Positions 1-9,935 of a DNA stretch of 64,000 nucleotides are shown here, piece by piece. This DNA comes from Flavobacterium sp. HJ-32-4 (GTDB taxonomy: Bacteria > Bacteroidota > Bacteroidia > Flavobacteriales > Flavobacteriaceae). The first letter of the stretch is position 1. The number at the start of each line of letters is the position of its first letter. The notes below the pieces were generated by a model. That model was not told the DNA's origin, made no database searches, and saw nothing but the letters and a program-made list of their open reading frames with translations. Location: assembly GCF_022532105.1 (NCBI RefSeq), contig NZ_CP092832.1:3005001-3069000 (forward strand), read 5' to 3'. The position numbers were made by a program, and so were the translations under genes.

Positions 1-791
<791 letters not shown>

Positions 792-837
792 CTATAGTTT
801 TAACGCGTTTTTAACAAGCGTATCCCATCCATTCGGA

Positions 838-845
838 TACATTTG
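838..845 (+). promoter_or_regulatory. -7 promoter box of the thioredoxin-fold lipoprotein gene
   Basis: TACATTTG fits TAnnTTTG and ends 17 bases before the ATG at 863. The -33 element is not evident. Confidence 0.45.
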
Positions 846-862
846 TCTACAATCGTGAGACG

Positions 863-2257
863 ATGCGCTATCAAAAGGTACTGAAACTACTATCCCCCTG
901 CTGCTTACTACTTGCCCTGACGTCATGCAACAAACAGTTTGATAATGACGACTATACGGCCTGGTTTGGCGGCGAGGTTACCAATCCGGCCAACCGTTAC
1001 GTGCTGTTCTGCAAAGACGGTGACGTGTTGGACAGCATCCCGCTGAAACCGGACAATACCTTCCTTTTCAAGTTTGATTCGTTGGCACCCGGACTTTACA
1101 GTTTCCGGCACGATCCGGAGTACCAGTATGTGTATTTCGACAAGAACGACAGCCTGATGGTGCGGATCAACGCGCAGGATTTCGATGAATCAATTGTTTT
1201 CTGCGGACGCGGTGAGGAAAAGAACAACTTCCTCATGGAATTATACCTGAAGAACGACCACGACCGCCAGCACCTGTTCGATGTATTTGCGTGGGAGGAA
1301 CCGAAGTTTCGCAAGTATGTCGATTCGGCCTATGCAAGCAAGAAAAAGTTCTACGAACAACACAAGCAGAAAATCGGGTGGAGTGAGGATTTTGATACCT
1401 ATGCCCTTGCCGGACTCGACTTTCCGCATTATTCTCAATACGAAATCTATCCGATCGTACAGAAAAAACGGCTGGCAAAAGACATGGAAGGTAAGCTTCC
1501 CAAGGATTATTACCACTACCGCCGGCAGATCGATTTCAACAATCCGAAACTCACCGCCTATTCGCCTTTCGTGAACTACCTCACCTATATGTTGAACAAT
1601 GTGGCGATGGTGCACGAAAAACAACAACCGGATCCGCTTGATATCAGTGTGACGAAACTGACGATTGCCGATACGCTCTTCCGGAACCAGAAAATAAAAA
1701 ATACGGTGTTGAACAACATCGCGTTCATGTATTTGCTCGAAGACCAGAACATGACCAACAACAAACGGTTTCTGGATAAGTATTACCAACTGTCGACCGA
1801 CAAGAGCCAGCACAACGAAATACTGCGCATCGGCAAGGCCATACAAGCCTTGAATCCCGGGGGAAAACTGCCGCCTGTATCGCTGGTGGATGCTGAGGGC
1901 AAGGCCGTCGATATCAACACCGTCATCAAACGTCCGACGGTGCTGTTCTTCTGGACCAAGAACCGGGAGTCGCACTTATTGGCCGCCCACAAAAAAGCGT
2001 TGGAGTTGAAGAAGAAATTCCCTGCCTATGACTTCATCGCCGTCAATGTCGACAACGATCAGGGAAAATGGACGCAAAGCCTCCTGAACTACAAATTCGA
2101 CGGCATCACCGAACTGCGCGCGACCGACTTTCACGACCTAAAAGACAAATGGGTCATCACCAAAATCCACCGCACGATGATCATCAGGGGTGATGGCACT
2201 ATTGACAATGCGTTTGTGAGTTTGTTTGATGCGTATTTTGAGCAGAAGCTGAAGTAA
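863..2257 (+). CDS. Thioredoxin-fold lipoprotein (TlpA-like, no CxxC)
   Basis: A 464-residue lipoprotein with lipobox LTSC (Cys22), so probably anchored in the outer or inner membrane facing the periplasm. The first ~330 residues are an uncharacterised helical/beta region of the type found in Bacteroidota TlpA-like proteins. Residues ~335-464 look like a thioredoxin fold (PTVLFFWTKNRES, then AVNVD), but the redox CxxC is replaced by WTKNRES, so disulphide chemistry is unlikely. ATG at 863 follows a TACATTTG promoter box. It is convergent with transaldolase. Exact function unknown. Confidence 0.85.
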   Translation: MRYQKVLKLLSPCCLLLALTSCNKQFDNDDYTAWFGGEVTNPANRYVLFCKDGDVLDSIPLKPDNTFLFKFDSLAPGLYSFRHDPEYQYVYFDKNDSLMVRINAQDFDESIVFCGRGEEKNNFLMELYLKNDHDRQHLFDVFAWEEPKFRKYVDSAYASKKKFYEQHKQKIGWSEDFDTYALAGLDFPHYSQYEIYPIVQKKRLAKDMEGKLPKDYYHYRRQIDFNNPKLTAYSPFVNYLTYMLNNVAMVHEKQQPDPLDISVTKLTIADTLFRNQKIKNTVLNNIAFMYLLEDQNMTNNKRFLDKYYQLSTDKSQHNEILRIGKAIQALNPGGKLPPVSLVDAEGKAVDINTVIKRPTVLFFWTKNRESHLLAAHKKALELKKKFPAYDFIAVNVDNDQGKWTQSLLNYKFDGITELRATDFHDLKDKWVITKIHRTMIIRGDGTIDNAFVSLFDAYFEQKLK

Positions 2258-2263
2258 TTAGCG

Positions 2264-2609
2264 AATTAGCGAATGTGGGAATTAGCGAATTGCGCTTATG
2301 GGAAAGTACTTTCTTCTTTCAGTTTAAACGCCGTCTAGATTGCTATTTATAGTTCTTCGCCACTTACTGTCACTTCGCAATTAAGTGTCATAGAGATCGT
2401 GAACACGGTCTATCTCCTAATCAGGAAAATCACGCAGCTCGAACCGTCACTGTTGGCATTGCTTCGCTAGTAGGCTATCGCCTCGCAGCTCTAATTTACA
2501 CATCTGCTCATCACCTTCTTCCAACAAAAAACCCGACAAAACGCCGGGTTCTTATTTCTGGTGCAGAAACTTTCATTCGCTAATTAGCTAATTCCCACAT
2601 TCGCTAATT
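2264..2609. repeat. Gene-free interval bounded by a 23-bp perfect inverted repeat
   Basis: The arms at 2264-2286 and 2587-2609 are perfect inverted copies. Each is built from octamer units close to ATTAGCGA. The interval between holds no plausible gene, only the terminator of transaldolase near its right side. It separates two convergent genes. It may be a small non-autonomous element or simply two oppositely oriented short tandem arrays. Confidence 0.75.
2525..2551 (-). terminator. Intrinsic terminator of transaldolase
   Basis: On the minus strand AACCCG, a short loop, CGGGTT and a T-run follow the transaldolase stop by about 55 bases. Confidence 0.75.
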
Positions 2610-3260
2610 ATTCCCCTTTTGGTAATCCGCAATAAACTGCGCCAAACCAATATCCGTAAGCGGATGTTTGAGTAGGCCCAGCATCGCAGAAAGCGGACCG
2701 GTCATGACGTCAGCACCGATTTTGGCGCAGTTGACGATGTGCATCGTGTGGCGTACGGAAGCGGCCAATATCTGGGTTTCGAAGCCGTAGTTGTCATAGA
2801 TCTCGCGAATCTCTTCGATAAGCATCAGGCCGTCGGTCGACACGTCGTCGAGGCGTCCGATGAACGGAGACACGTAGGTGGCACCCGCTTTGGCCGCCAG
2901 TAAGGCTTGTCCGGCGGAGAACACCAGGGTTACGTTGGTTTTGATGCCTTTCTCAGAGAAATACTTGCATGCCTTGATACCGTCTTTGGTCAGCGGCAGT
3001 TTCACCACGATTTGTTCGTGCAGGTCAGCCAGCTCTTCTCCTTCGCGTATCATGCCATCGAAATCGGTGGCAATAACCTCGGCACTTACGTCGCCGTCGA
3101 CGATGTTGCAGATGTCGACATAGTGTTTGAGGATGTTGTTCTTTCCGGTGATGCCTTCCTTTGCCATCAGCGAAGGGTTGGTCGTCACGCCGTCGAGCAC
3201 GCCGAGTGCCTGTGCCTCGCGGATATCGTTCAGGTTTGCGGTGTCAATGAAAAATTTCAT
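2604..3260 (-). CDS. tal: Transaldolase / fructose-6-phosphate aldolase family
   Basis: A 218-residue TIM-barrel class I aldolase of the short transaldolase (TalC/FSA) family, cytoplasmic, non-oxidative pentose phosphate pathway. The N-terminus MKFFIDTAN, the GVTTNPSL segment and IVVKLPLT carrying the Schiff-base lysine (Lys87) are all present, and the length is typical of the short form. Whether it acts as transaldolase or fructose-6-phosphate aldolase cannot be decided by eye; most Bacteroidota members are annotated as transaldolase. Monocistronic, with its own terminator. Confidence 0.93.
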   Translation of the reverse strand: MKFFIDTANLNDIREAQALGVLDGVTTNPSLMAKEGITGKNNILKHYVDICNIVDGDVSAEVIATDFDGMIREGEELADLHEQIVVKLPLTKDGIKACKYFSEKGIKTNVTLVFSAGQALLAAKAGATYVSPFIGRLDDVSTDGLMLIEEIREIYDNYGFETQILAASVRHTMHIVNCAKIGADVMTGPLSAMLGLLKHPLTDIGLAQFIADYQKGNN

Positions 3261-3323
3261 GGTATCTGGATTATGTTGTTTCAGAAGGACTACCCGCGCA
3301 ATACGCAGGTTACCGGCGCGAAA

Positions 3324-4151
3324 TTACGCTTTTTTGCGGCCTGTTGGAAGTTCTAGTTGGTAATGTTTCATCAGCATACGCTCGTACATCCTGTCGGGAA
3401 GCAGTCGTTTCAACACAATCGAAAACCGCGACAGGAACGGCCCGACTTTATAGTGTACGGCAGGCTGGCGCGTCTCCATGATTTTCTCGATGGTATGCGC
3501 CACCATGATCGGGTCATTTCCGCCGCTCACGTGTTGGTTGACGAGCGCCACCGTGCGACCATAGGTTTCGGCATAGGCGGAATCCGGCTGAAGCGCCGTG
3601 TTGTAGCGTCGGGAGGCGATGTCTGTGGCGAATTCTCCCGGGGCCAGGTTGCATACCTCGATACCAAAAGGCTTCACCTCCATCCGAAGCGCTTCCGAAA
3701 TAAGTTCGAAGGCCCCTTTGGAAGCCGAGTACGGTCCGCGGAACGGGAGTCCCATATAACCTGCAATCGAGGTGATATTGATGATGAGTCCGGAACGCTT
3801 GTTTCGCATATGCGGCAGCACCGCCTTTATCACGTCAATAGGCCCGAAAAGATTGGTTTCGAAATGCGCACGAAGGGCGTCCGACGGAATTTCTTCCAAT
3901 GGCCCGAGGATGCCGACTCCGGCGTTGTTGACCAACACATCGATGCGTCCGGCTTTTTCGATGACCGACGCCACACAGGCGGCAATTGTTTCGGGCCGGT
4001 TCAGGTCGAGTGGCACTAATGGGAAACGAGAATCGGTAATCGACGAGGGCTGGCGGCTGGTGCCGTAGACCGTGTGCCCGCGTGATGTGAGGTAATCGCC
4101 AACGGCTTTACCCAATCCGGAGGAAGCTCCGGTGATGAGAATGACTTTCAT
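3324..4151 (-). CDS. Short-chain dehydrogenase/reductase
   Basis: A 275-residue classical SDR. The NAD(P) motif TGASSGLG sits at residues 7-14, NNAG follows at about residue 83, and the catalytic YSASK occurs in the middle. The C-terminal extension (~residues 190-275) matches the SDR group with long tails often annotated as oxidoreductase acting on retinol- or steroid-like substrates; the actual substrate is unknown. It is 63 bases upstream of the transaldolase start on the same strand, so they could be co-transcribed. Confidence 0.9.
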   Translation of the reverse strand: MKVILITGASSGLGKAVGDYLTSRGHTVYGTSRQPSSITDSRFPLVPLDLNRPETIAACVASVIEKAGRIDVLVNNAGVGILGPLEEIPSDALRAHFETNLFGPIDVIKAVLPHMRNKRSGLIINITSIAGYMGLPFRGPYSASKGAFELISEALRMEVKPFGIEVCNLAPGEFATDIASRRYNTALQPDSAYAETYGRTVALVNQHVSGGNDPIMVAHTIEKIMETRQPAVHYKVGPFLSRFSIVLKRLLPDRMYERMLMKHYQLELPTGRKKA

Positions 4152-4336
4152 GGGTGTAAAATTAGGGAATTAGCGGCACGAGGCGAAAGCCTATTGGCGA
4201 AGCAATGAGATAATGGGCGGATTCGGCTCCTTCCGGGCAAATCAAAGTTCGGAGAAGTTTTGGTTGCCTTTTAAAAAATCGAAGTTAGAAAAACCGGCTT
4301 GAGGTGAAAGACACGTTTTCTGTAACAAAGATGTAA

Positions 4337-4344
4337 TATATTTG
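4337..4344 (+). promoter_or_regulatory. -7 promoter box of AraC regulator
   Basis: TATATTTG matches TAnnTTTG and ends 36 bases before the ATG at 4381. Confidence 0.5.
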
Positions 4345-4380
4345 AAATAAGTCCGTCTAACCCCTTCAAAAAACGCAACG

Positions 4381-5232
4381 ATGCACAAACCGGTAGTAAG
4401 TGATGGCCTTGGAAATGAGATCCGCTTGTCGCGGGTTTCACAATTCGACGGATCCGCCACCTTCAAGGCTTTTTCCGCCAAGTACGTGGTGCAGGGATCA
4501 GAGTGGTACCAAATCGACGGGCGCCGGTATGAAGTGCGGGAAGGCGACTACATTATAGGGAATACCACCTCCAACGCGCATATCCTGATTGACAGTCCGA
4601 AGCCCGTATCCGGCGTATGCATCGACATCGATACCCAAAAATTACAGGAAATCATCGCCTACCAATACGGCGATAACGACAATTTCCGCTCGTTCCTGTT
4701 TGAGCAGGAAGGGATGGTCAACCGCTACAAAGCCCATCACACCCATCTGGGGTATGTCATCCAACAAATCGAACGGCACTTTGATGCACTGAGCGACGGT
4801 ACACGGCTGTTGGGCGACGACATTTTTTACTCGATCGGGGAATGCATCGTCAAAGACCATGCACAATTGTTCCGTCAGTTCTGCAGTCTTGAGAGTGTTC
4901 GAAACGAAACCTCCCGCCGGCTGTTTGACTTTATCCGGGACGCCCGTCATTTCATCGACCATCATTTTACGGAAGACATCGGAATCGCTGCGATTGCGTC
5001 CGAGGCTAAACTTTCCGAATACCATTTCATACGGCTTTTCAAGAAAGTATGGAATGTGACGCCCTACCAATACGTTTTGCGTTGCCGACTTGAATTCGCG
5101 CATGCCCTTCTTCTTGACGGTATTTCCGCATCGGAAGCGGCGCATCGCTCAGGGTTTGCCGACAAATGCGCGTTCAGCAAAGCCTTCCGTAACAAGTTTG
5201 GCGTGCCGCCCTCCGCAATTCGCAATTTTTGA
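4381..5232 (+). CDS. AraC family transcriptional regulator
   Basis: A 283-residue regulator. Residues ~15-150 form a cupin-like sensor region (RRYEVREGDYIIGN). Residues ~180-283 contain the double helix-turn-helix of AraC proteins (IAAIASEAKLSEYHFIRLFKKVWNV; the second helix around KCAFSKAFRNKFGVPPS). Divergent from the SDR gene and directly upstream of a small membrane protein and the PDZ-hydrolase, which may be its targets. Ligand unknown. Confidence 0.92.
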   Translation: MHKPVVSDGLGNEIRLSRVSQFDGSATFKAFSAKYVVQGSEWYQIDGRRYEVREGDYIIGNTTSNAHILIDSPKPVSGVCIDIDTQKLQEIIAYQYGDNDNFRSFLFEQEGMVNRYKAHHTHLGYVIQQIERHFDALSDGTRLLGDDIFYSIGECIVKDHAQLFRQFCSLESVRNETSRRLFDFIRDARHFIDHHFTEDIGIAAIASEAKLSEYHFIRLFKKVWNVTPYQYVLRCRLEFAHALLLDGISASEAAHRSGFADKCAFSKAFRNKFGVPPSAIRNF

Positions 5233-5274
5233 CAACCTTTTCGTTTGAAGGGCCCGTACTTTTGAAGAAAAAAG

Positions 5275-5511
5275 ATGAAAACGCCCTTCAACCGCTATCT
5301 GCACATCGCATTTGTCTTGATGGGATGGTTCTTTCTTTTGTATCGGGAAGAACCTGGCACGGCCCTCATCTATTTCGGACTTGCGCTGGCCTTCGATCCG
5401 TTTAACCCCGAGCAAACGTGGAAAGACCGGCCGTTTTGGCAGAAAGCCGTTTTGATTGCTGAGCTCATCGTCGTACTTATAAGTGGTATCCTCGAATGGC
5501 AGTCTTTATGA
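5275..5511 (+). CDS. Small two-helix membrane protein
   Basis: 78 residues with two hydrophobic segments (about residues 9-22 and 57-73) around a polar stretch with FDPFNPEQTW. Similar short membrane proteins are common and uncharacterised in flavobacteria. The stop overlaps the next gene's ATG (ATGA at 5508-5511), so the two are probably translated together. Confidence 0.75.
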   Translation: MKTPFNRYLHIAFVLMGWFFLLYREEPGTALIYFGLALAFDPFNPEQTWKDRPFWQKAVLIAELIVVLISGILEWQSL

Positions 5512-6863
5512 GAAAATCAGTTAGTCCCTTCCGTCTTACGTGCCGACATGCCGTGATTGCGCTGGCCTTACTCTGCACCACACTCAATCACGCCCAGACC
5601 TTGCCTCGAAAAGGCTGGTTCGGCGCGCGCATCGTACCCGATCCGGCGGGCATCCGGATAACAGAAGTGGTAGGAGGTACCTCCGCCAACGCAAAACTGC
5701 AAAAAGATGACATCGTCACGGCCATTGCCGGTCGTCCGGTTACCTCCCCGCAGGACGTGGTCGATACCATGGCGCGTTCCGGTGAAGGCGATAAAATCAC
5801 CCTGGCCCTCCTCCGCGGAGGCAAGAAAACGACCGTATCCGCCAAAGTCGCCGGTCGCCCGCGCTCTACCGATCCGGCGGCCGAGGTGCTCTACGACCGT
5901 GTGGCGTTCAAGGGTGGTTACCTTAGCGTGATCATCAACAAACCAGCGGGGAACGGAACCTTTCCTGCCGTACTTTTTGTACCCGGATATACCTGCAGTT
6001 CGATTGACGGGCTTCCGGCCGACCATCCCTATGAACGCGTTGCCCGCGCCTTTAGCGCCGCCGGTTTTGTAGTGGTGCGGGTAGAGAAAAGTGGTCTGGG
6101 CGACAGCCGCGACACGCCTGATTGCCGGATGACCACACTTACCGACGAAGTGGAAAGTTTCAAAGCCGGGTTTGAAAAAATGAAGTCCCTCCCCTACGTG
6201 AACGCAGGCCAGCTCTTTATTTTCGGTCATTCGATGGGAGGCATTATAGCGCCCGCCATCAGCGCATCAGAAAATGTCAAAGGAGTAATCGTATATGGCA
6301 CGACGGCGAAAAGCTGGTTCGAATACCAACTTGAGATGAACCGCCTTCAATTGAAACTCGCACATACCCCACCGCTGGAATACGAGTCCAAATGTCGAAT
6401 TCAGGGTGAAATCGCCTACGACTACTTCATCGCGAAAAAACCACTGGAATCCATTGCGGCCGATCCGGCTAAGGCGGAGGTATTGAAAACCGACTGGCAG
6501 TATGACGGAAATAGCATGATTTTCGAGCGCAACCAGGAATACTGGCGGCAGATACAGGATTACCCGTTGCTCGAAAACTGGAAGAATACCAAAGCCCAGG
6601 TACTGGTGCTGTTTGGTGAATCTGACTTCCAGGCATTTTCGAAAGCCGACCACGAACAGATCGTTGACCTAGTCAATCATTACCATCCCGGCGGCGCGAC
6701 CCTGGTCACCTTTCCGGAAACCGATCATTATCTGGCCCGTTCGGGGAGCATGCAGCAGGCGTTTGACCTGTTTAGCGGCGGACACATTAAGGAATTGTTC
6801 GAGGCCTTCAACCCTGAAGTGACACGAACATCCGTCGAATGGGCGCAAAAAATCCTCCGGTAA
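5508..6863 (+). CDS. Secreted alpha/beta hydrolase with N-terminal PDZ domain
   Basis: A 451-residue exported enzyme. A signal peptide of ~27 residues is followed by a PDZ domain (~residues 35-115, with the carboxylate-binding GWFGARI segment) and then an alpha/beta hydrolase. The nucleophile elbow GHSMGG is near residue 240, a candidate acid is in LFGESD and a candidate histidine in TDHYLA. ATG 5508 is preferred over 5496 because it forms an ATGA overlap with the preceding gene and leads straight into the signal peptide. Substrate unknown; PDZ may tether protein partners or peptides. Confidence 0.88.
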   Translation: MRKSVSPFRLTCRHAVIALALLCTTLNHAQTLPRKGWFGARIVPDPAGIRITEVVGGTSANAKLQKDDIVTAIAGRPVTSPQDVVDTMARSGEGDKITLALLRGGKKTTVSAKVAGRPRSTDPAAEVLYDRVAFKGGYLSVIINKPAGNGTFPAVLFVPGYTCSSIDGLPADHPYERVARAFSAAGFVVVRVEKSGLGDSRDTPDCRMTTLTDEVESFKAGFEKMKSLPYVNAGQLFIFGHSMGGIIAPAISASENVKGVIVYGTTAKSWFEYQLEMNRLQLKLAHTPPLEYESKCRIQGEIAYDYFIAKKPLESIAADPAKAEVLKTDWQYDGNSMIFERNQEYWRQIQDYPLLENWKNTKAQVLVLFGESDFQAFSKADHEQIVDLVNHYHPGGATLVTFPETDHYLARSGSMQQAFDLFSGGHIKELFEAFNPEVTRTSVEWAQKILR

Positions 6864-6923
6864 TGTAACGGAACGATCCGAACCTACACTTCTTTAAAAC
6901 GAAACACCATCAGCACTACACCT

Positions 6924-7979
6924 ATGAAAACCATCGCCATTATCGTATTCCAATTGTTAGGCTTCCTGTCAGCCCAGGCACAAACCTGGCAAAAACTCAC
7001 TACTGAACCTTATCAGGGCAAGCAGGACGACATCAGCTTCGTAGACCGCAACACCGGTTGGTATGTCAACGGATATGGCCGTATCTACCATACCACCGAC
7101 GGCGGCCAGACCTGGACGAAGCAGTTGGAGCAAAAAGGATCCTTTTTCCGTACCATTGTATTTCTTGACAAAAATGTCGGGTTCGTCGGCACGGTCGGCA
7201 CCGACTACTTCCCGAATGTTACGGATACCATTCCATTGTATGGCACCCGCGACGGAGGCGTTACCTGGAAACCGGTTCCGTATAAAGGCCCGTATGTGAA
7301 GGGATTGTGTGCTTTTGATGTTGTAAAGGAACAATACATCAACCACGGTAAGATTGATTACAAATACCATATTTATGGCGTCGGACGCGTTGGAAGTCCG
7401 GCCAACATCATGATTTCACACGACGGTGGAGAAACCTGGACCTCGCGTAGTATGCAATCCGATTGCAAGATGTTATTTGACATCCGGATGCTCGATAAAA
7501 ACACCGGTTTTGCGTGCGCGGCGACAAGCGAAGACATCTCCCAATCGAATGCCCTTATCCTGAAAACGACCGATGGCGGGGCGACCTGGCGCAAAGTATT
7601 CCAATCGGCCCGCCCGTTTGAAACCACCTGGAAGGTGTCATTCCCGACCGCCAAAGTAGGATACGTGACCATCCAATCCTATAATCCCGAACCAAGTGTC
7701 GCACAACAACGCGTAGCTAAAACCACCGACGGCGGCGAAACCTGGACCGAAATTGATTTGGTGCAGGATGCCGGTGCACGCGAATTTGGTATCGGTTTCA
7801 TCGATGAAAAACACGGCTACGTGGGTACGATGAACAGCGGCTTCGAAACGACTGATGGCGGCACCACGTGGACGAAGATCGACTTAGGAAGAGCGTGCAA
7901 CAAAATCCGAATTTACACCGACGCTGATAAAAAAGTGTACGGTTATGCGATTGGGGTGAACGTGTTTAAGTTGCCGTAG
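6924..7979 (+). CDS. Secreted BNR/YCF48-like beta-propeller protein
   Basis: A 351-residue exported protein with a signal peptide (cleavage probably after AQA near residue 20). At least five Asp-box turns are visible: TTDGGQTWTK, SHDGGETWTS, TTDGGATWRK, TTDGGETWTE and TTDGGTTWTK, spaced along the whole length. This is the BNR/sialidase-type or VPS10/YCF48 propeller pattern. No sialidase catalytic set is recognisable, so a binding or assembly role is more likely. No C-terminal T9SS sorting domain is obvious. Confidence 0.88.
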   Translation: MKTIAIIVFQLLGFLSAQAQTWQKLTTEPYQGKQDDISFVDRNTGWYVNGYGRIYHTTDGGQTWTKQLEQKGSFFRTIVFLDKNVGFVGTVGTDYFPNVTDTIPLYGTRDGGVTWKPVPYKGPYVKGLCAFDVVKEQYINHGKIDYKYHIYGVGRVGSPANIMISHDGGETWTSRSMQSDCKMLFDIRMLDKNTGFACAATSEDISQSNALILKTTDGGATWRKVFQSARPFETTWKVSFPTAKVGYVTIQSYNPEPSVAQQRVAKTTDGGETWTEIDLVQDAGAREFGIGFIDEKHGYVGTMNSGFETTDGGTTWTKIDLGRACNKIRIYTDADKKVYGYAIGVNVFKLP

Positions 7980-7982
7980 GGA

Positions 7983-8080
7983 GGGTTGAGGGTTGATAGT
8001 TGATAGTTGACAGTTGACAGTTGACGGTTGACGGTTGACAGTTCACAGTTGACGGTTGACGGTTGACAGTTCACAGTTGA
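7983..8080. repeat. Heptanucleotide tandem array (GTTGACR units)
   Basis: About a dozen near-identical 7-base units (GTTGACA, GTTGACG, GTTCACA) start just after the stop of the BNR-repeat gene. No spacers, no CRISPR features. Confidence 0.9.
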
Positions 8081-8305
8081 CGGCCTTCCATCTGGCAGAA
8101 AATCCATGTCTGTGGCGTGCTGTAATGTCTGGTAATGGACATGGAATAGTCCATTGACTTGTACTCTATTCAAACTTTAACAATTGGTACGGACTTCCCG
8201 TAACGGTAGGTCGGCGGCATTTCATAAGGGACGCATCCGCCCCTCCCCTAACGCAAAATACCCTTTCCCGACGACATGGCAATACGGGAAATCCGCACAT
8301 TTTGT
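8077..8305. repeat. Copy 1 of a duplicated ~230-bp non-coding element
   Basis: Similar along its length to 8381-8612, with scattered substitutions and few indels. Conserved stems include TTTCCCG...CGGGAAA near the end, GGCGG...CCGCC in the middle, and an early stem ATGGAC-ATGGAATA-GTCCAT. Short minus-strand frames run through it but are not conserved as protein. No known RNA family was recognised. Confidence 0.85.
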
Positions 8306-8329
8306 CAATGGTTAGGACGAGTTGGGGAC

Positions 8330-8385
8330 AGTTGGGGGTTGAGGGTTGACAGTTGATTGTTGATTGTTGATTGTTGATAGTTGAC
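8330..8385. repeat. Heptanucleotide tandem array (GTTGATT units)
   Basis: Units of 7 bases (GTTGGGG, GTTGAGG, GTTGACA, GTTGATT, GTTGATA) lie between the two copies of the 230-bp element, just as the preceding array lies before copy 1. Confidence 0.85.
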
Positions 8386-8612
8386 GGCCTTCCATCTGAC
8401 AGAAAATCCATGTCCGTGGCGTGCTGTAATGTCGGGTGGATAAGGGGCATGGAATAGCCCATTGACTCGTACCAAATGCAAACTTTAACAATTAGTATGG
8501 ATTTCCCGTAACCGTAAGTCGGCGGCTTTTCGTAAGGGACGCATCCGCCCCTCCCCTAACGTAAAATACCCTTTCCCGATGACATGACAGTACGGGAAAT
8601 CCGCCTATTTTG
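8381..8612. repeat. Copy 2 of the duplicated ~230-bp non-coding element
   Basis: Second copy at a period of 304 bases from copy 1. The TTTCCCG/CGGGAAA and GGCGG/CCGCC stems are kept, while loop bases differ. In the early stem one pair changes from A-T to G-C on both arms (GGAC/GTCC to GGGC/GCCC), as expected for a maintained stem, though an adjacent pair is lost. Confidence 0.85.
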
Positions 8613-8710
8613 TTAAAAGAGTAGAGAGGAATAAAGTGAGAAGTACGTGCCTTTTCTGAAACTTACGGGGCAAAAAAAATCTCCCCGAAGGAAGACAAAA
8701 AAAAGAAAAA

Positions 8711-8808
8711 AATGGCAAGCTTACTGCATCGCACCGCTACAACCACATACCCTTGCTATGTTCCCATCCTGGGGGATTCTGCAGGAGCTGGTCGTGCAGG
8801 ACTTGCCG
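8711..8808 (-). ncRNA. ffs: Signal recognition particle RNA, small bacterial type
   Basis: Read on the minus strand, the ends GGCAAG (8802-8807) and CTTGCC (8714-8719) pair. Between them lies the SRP helix 8 pattern: CCCCCAGG, then GGGAA, then AGCAAGGG, in the arrangement usual for Bacteroidota 4.5S-like RNA that binds Ffh. A T-rich run follows the 3' end. A full promoter lies immediately upstream. End points are accurate to a few bases. Confidence 0.88.
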
Positions 8809-8811
8809 TTG

Positions 8812-8841
8812 CAAATATACGATTAATTCGTATTTTCGCAA
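8812..8841 (-). promoter_or_regulatory. Promoter of the SRP RNA gene
   Basis: Minus-strand TTG (8839-8841), exactly 19 bases, then TATATTTG (8812-8819): a full match to the Bacteroidota consensus, ending 4-5 bases before the RNA start. Confidence 0.85.
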
Positions 8842-8894
8842 GCGCCCGGGCCCAGAATTGACGCGGCCTGTGCTTTTTTCGAAATACATCCGAC

Positions 8895-9924
8895 ATGAAG
8901 ACATCCAAACTGTTCGCGTTCACCTCGTTATGCCTGTTGGCGGTTTCCTGTGGCAAAGACGATCCGTTTGCCATCGATGAAAGTAACTTGCAGGCCTATT
9001 ACAAAAACGGCGACAAACTCACTCTAGCAGTCGCCAATCCAGGGCAACGTGACATTGACAGTGTGGCCTGGTTTCTGGATGGAAAACGGGTAGCAGCGGG
9101 TGAAAAACTGGCATTTACCCTGTCGAATCTTCCCCTGGGCTATCGCGAGGTGACGGCAAAAGTCTATGCCGGCGACGTCAAACCAGAAGAGACGTCAAGC
9201 CGGGTGGAAATCGTAGCCTCCACTGAACCTGCGCCCCTCAGCTACACCGTGGTCAATACGTATCCGCATGATGTGGAGGCCTTTACGGAAGGACTGGAAT
9301 TCTACCGCGATACGCTCATTGAAAGTACCGGACAAAAGGGCAAATCCTGGATCCGGAAATACGACTATAAAACGGGGAAAGTATTCCGCCAGCGGGACCT
9401 GTCAGGCGAGTATTTTGGTGAAGGCATCACTGTCATCGGAGGGAAACTCTACCAGTTGACCTGGCAGGAAAAAACCGGATTCATCTACAATGCCGATACC
9501 TGGAAACTTGAGAAGAAGTTCACCTACGACCAGAATATCGAAGGATGGGGTATGACCCACAATGATACCCATATCTTCCAATCCGACGGAACGGAGAAAA
9601 TATGGAAAGTGGACCCGGCCACACAAAAAACACCTCTCCTTCGTTAATGTATACGCCGGAACCCGCAAGATCAAAGCCGTGAACGAACTCGAGTACGCCA
9701 ATGGCAAAATCTACGGAAACGTCTGGCAGAAAGACCTTGTAGCCGTTATCGATCCGGCGACCGGAGTCGTTGAAAAAGTACTCGACTTCTCCAAACTCCG
9801 CAAGGGACTCAAATCCAGCACGGCCGAGGTATTGAACGGCATTGCCTACAATCCCAAAACGAAAACTTTCTTCATCACCGGCAAGAACTGGGATAAACTA
9901 TTTGAGGTACGGCTTGCCGATTAA
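8895..9924 (+). pseudogene. Glutaminyl-peptide cyclotransferase, frameshifted
   Basis: Lipoprotein (signal with VSC lipobox near residue 19), an Ig-like N-terminal part (~20-115) and a plant-type glutaminyl cyclase propeller (Glu_cyclase_2) that would form N-terminal pyroglutamate on exported proteins. The frame breaks at an A6 run at 9625-9630: the first frame ends in TPLLR stop at 9647, while the next frame carries on with HLSFVNVYAGTRKIKAVNEL, NVW and ITGKNWDKLFEV to 9924. Five As would restore one continuous ~342-residue protein. Sequencing error, real mutation and slippage cannot be separated here. Confidence 0.85.
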
Positions 9925-9935
9925 ACGAAGCTACC

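Noticed and set aside
1241..1975. Minus-strand frame of 244 codons
   Set aside because: Antisense to the thioredoxin-fold lipoprotein, no motif.
7983..8390. Repeats that might be a CRISPR array
   Set aside because: Units are 7 bases, contiguous and without unique spacers; no cas genes.
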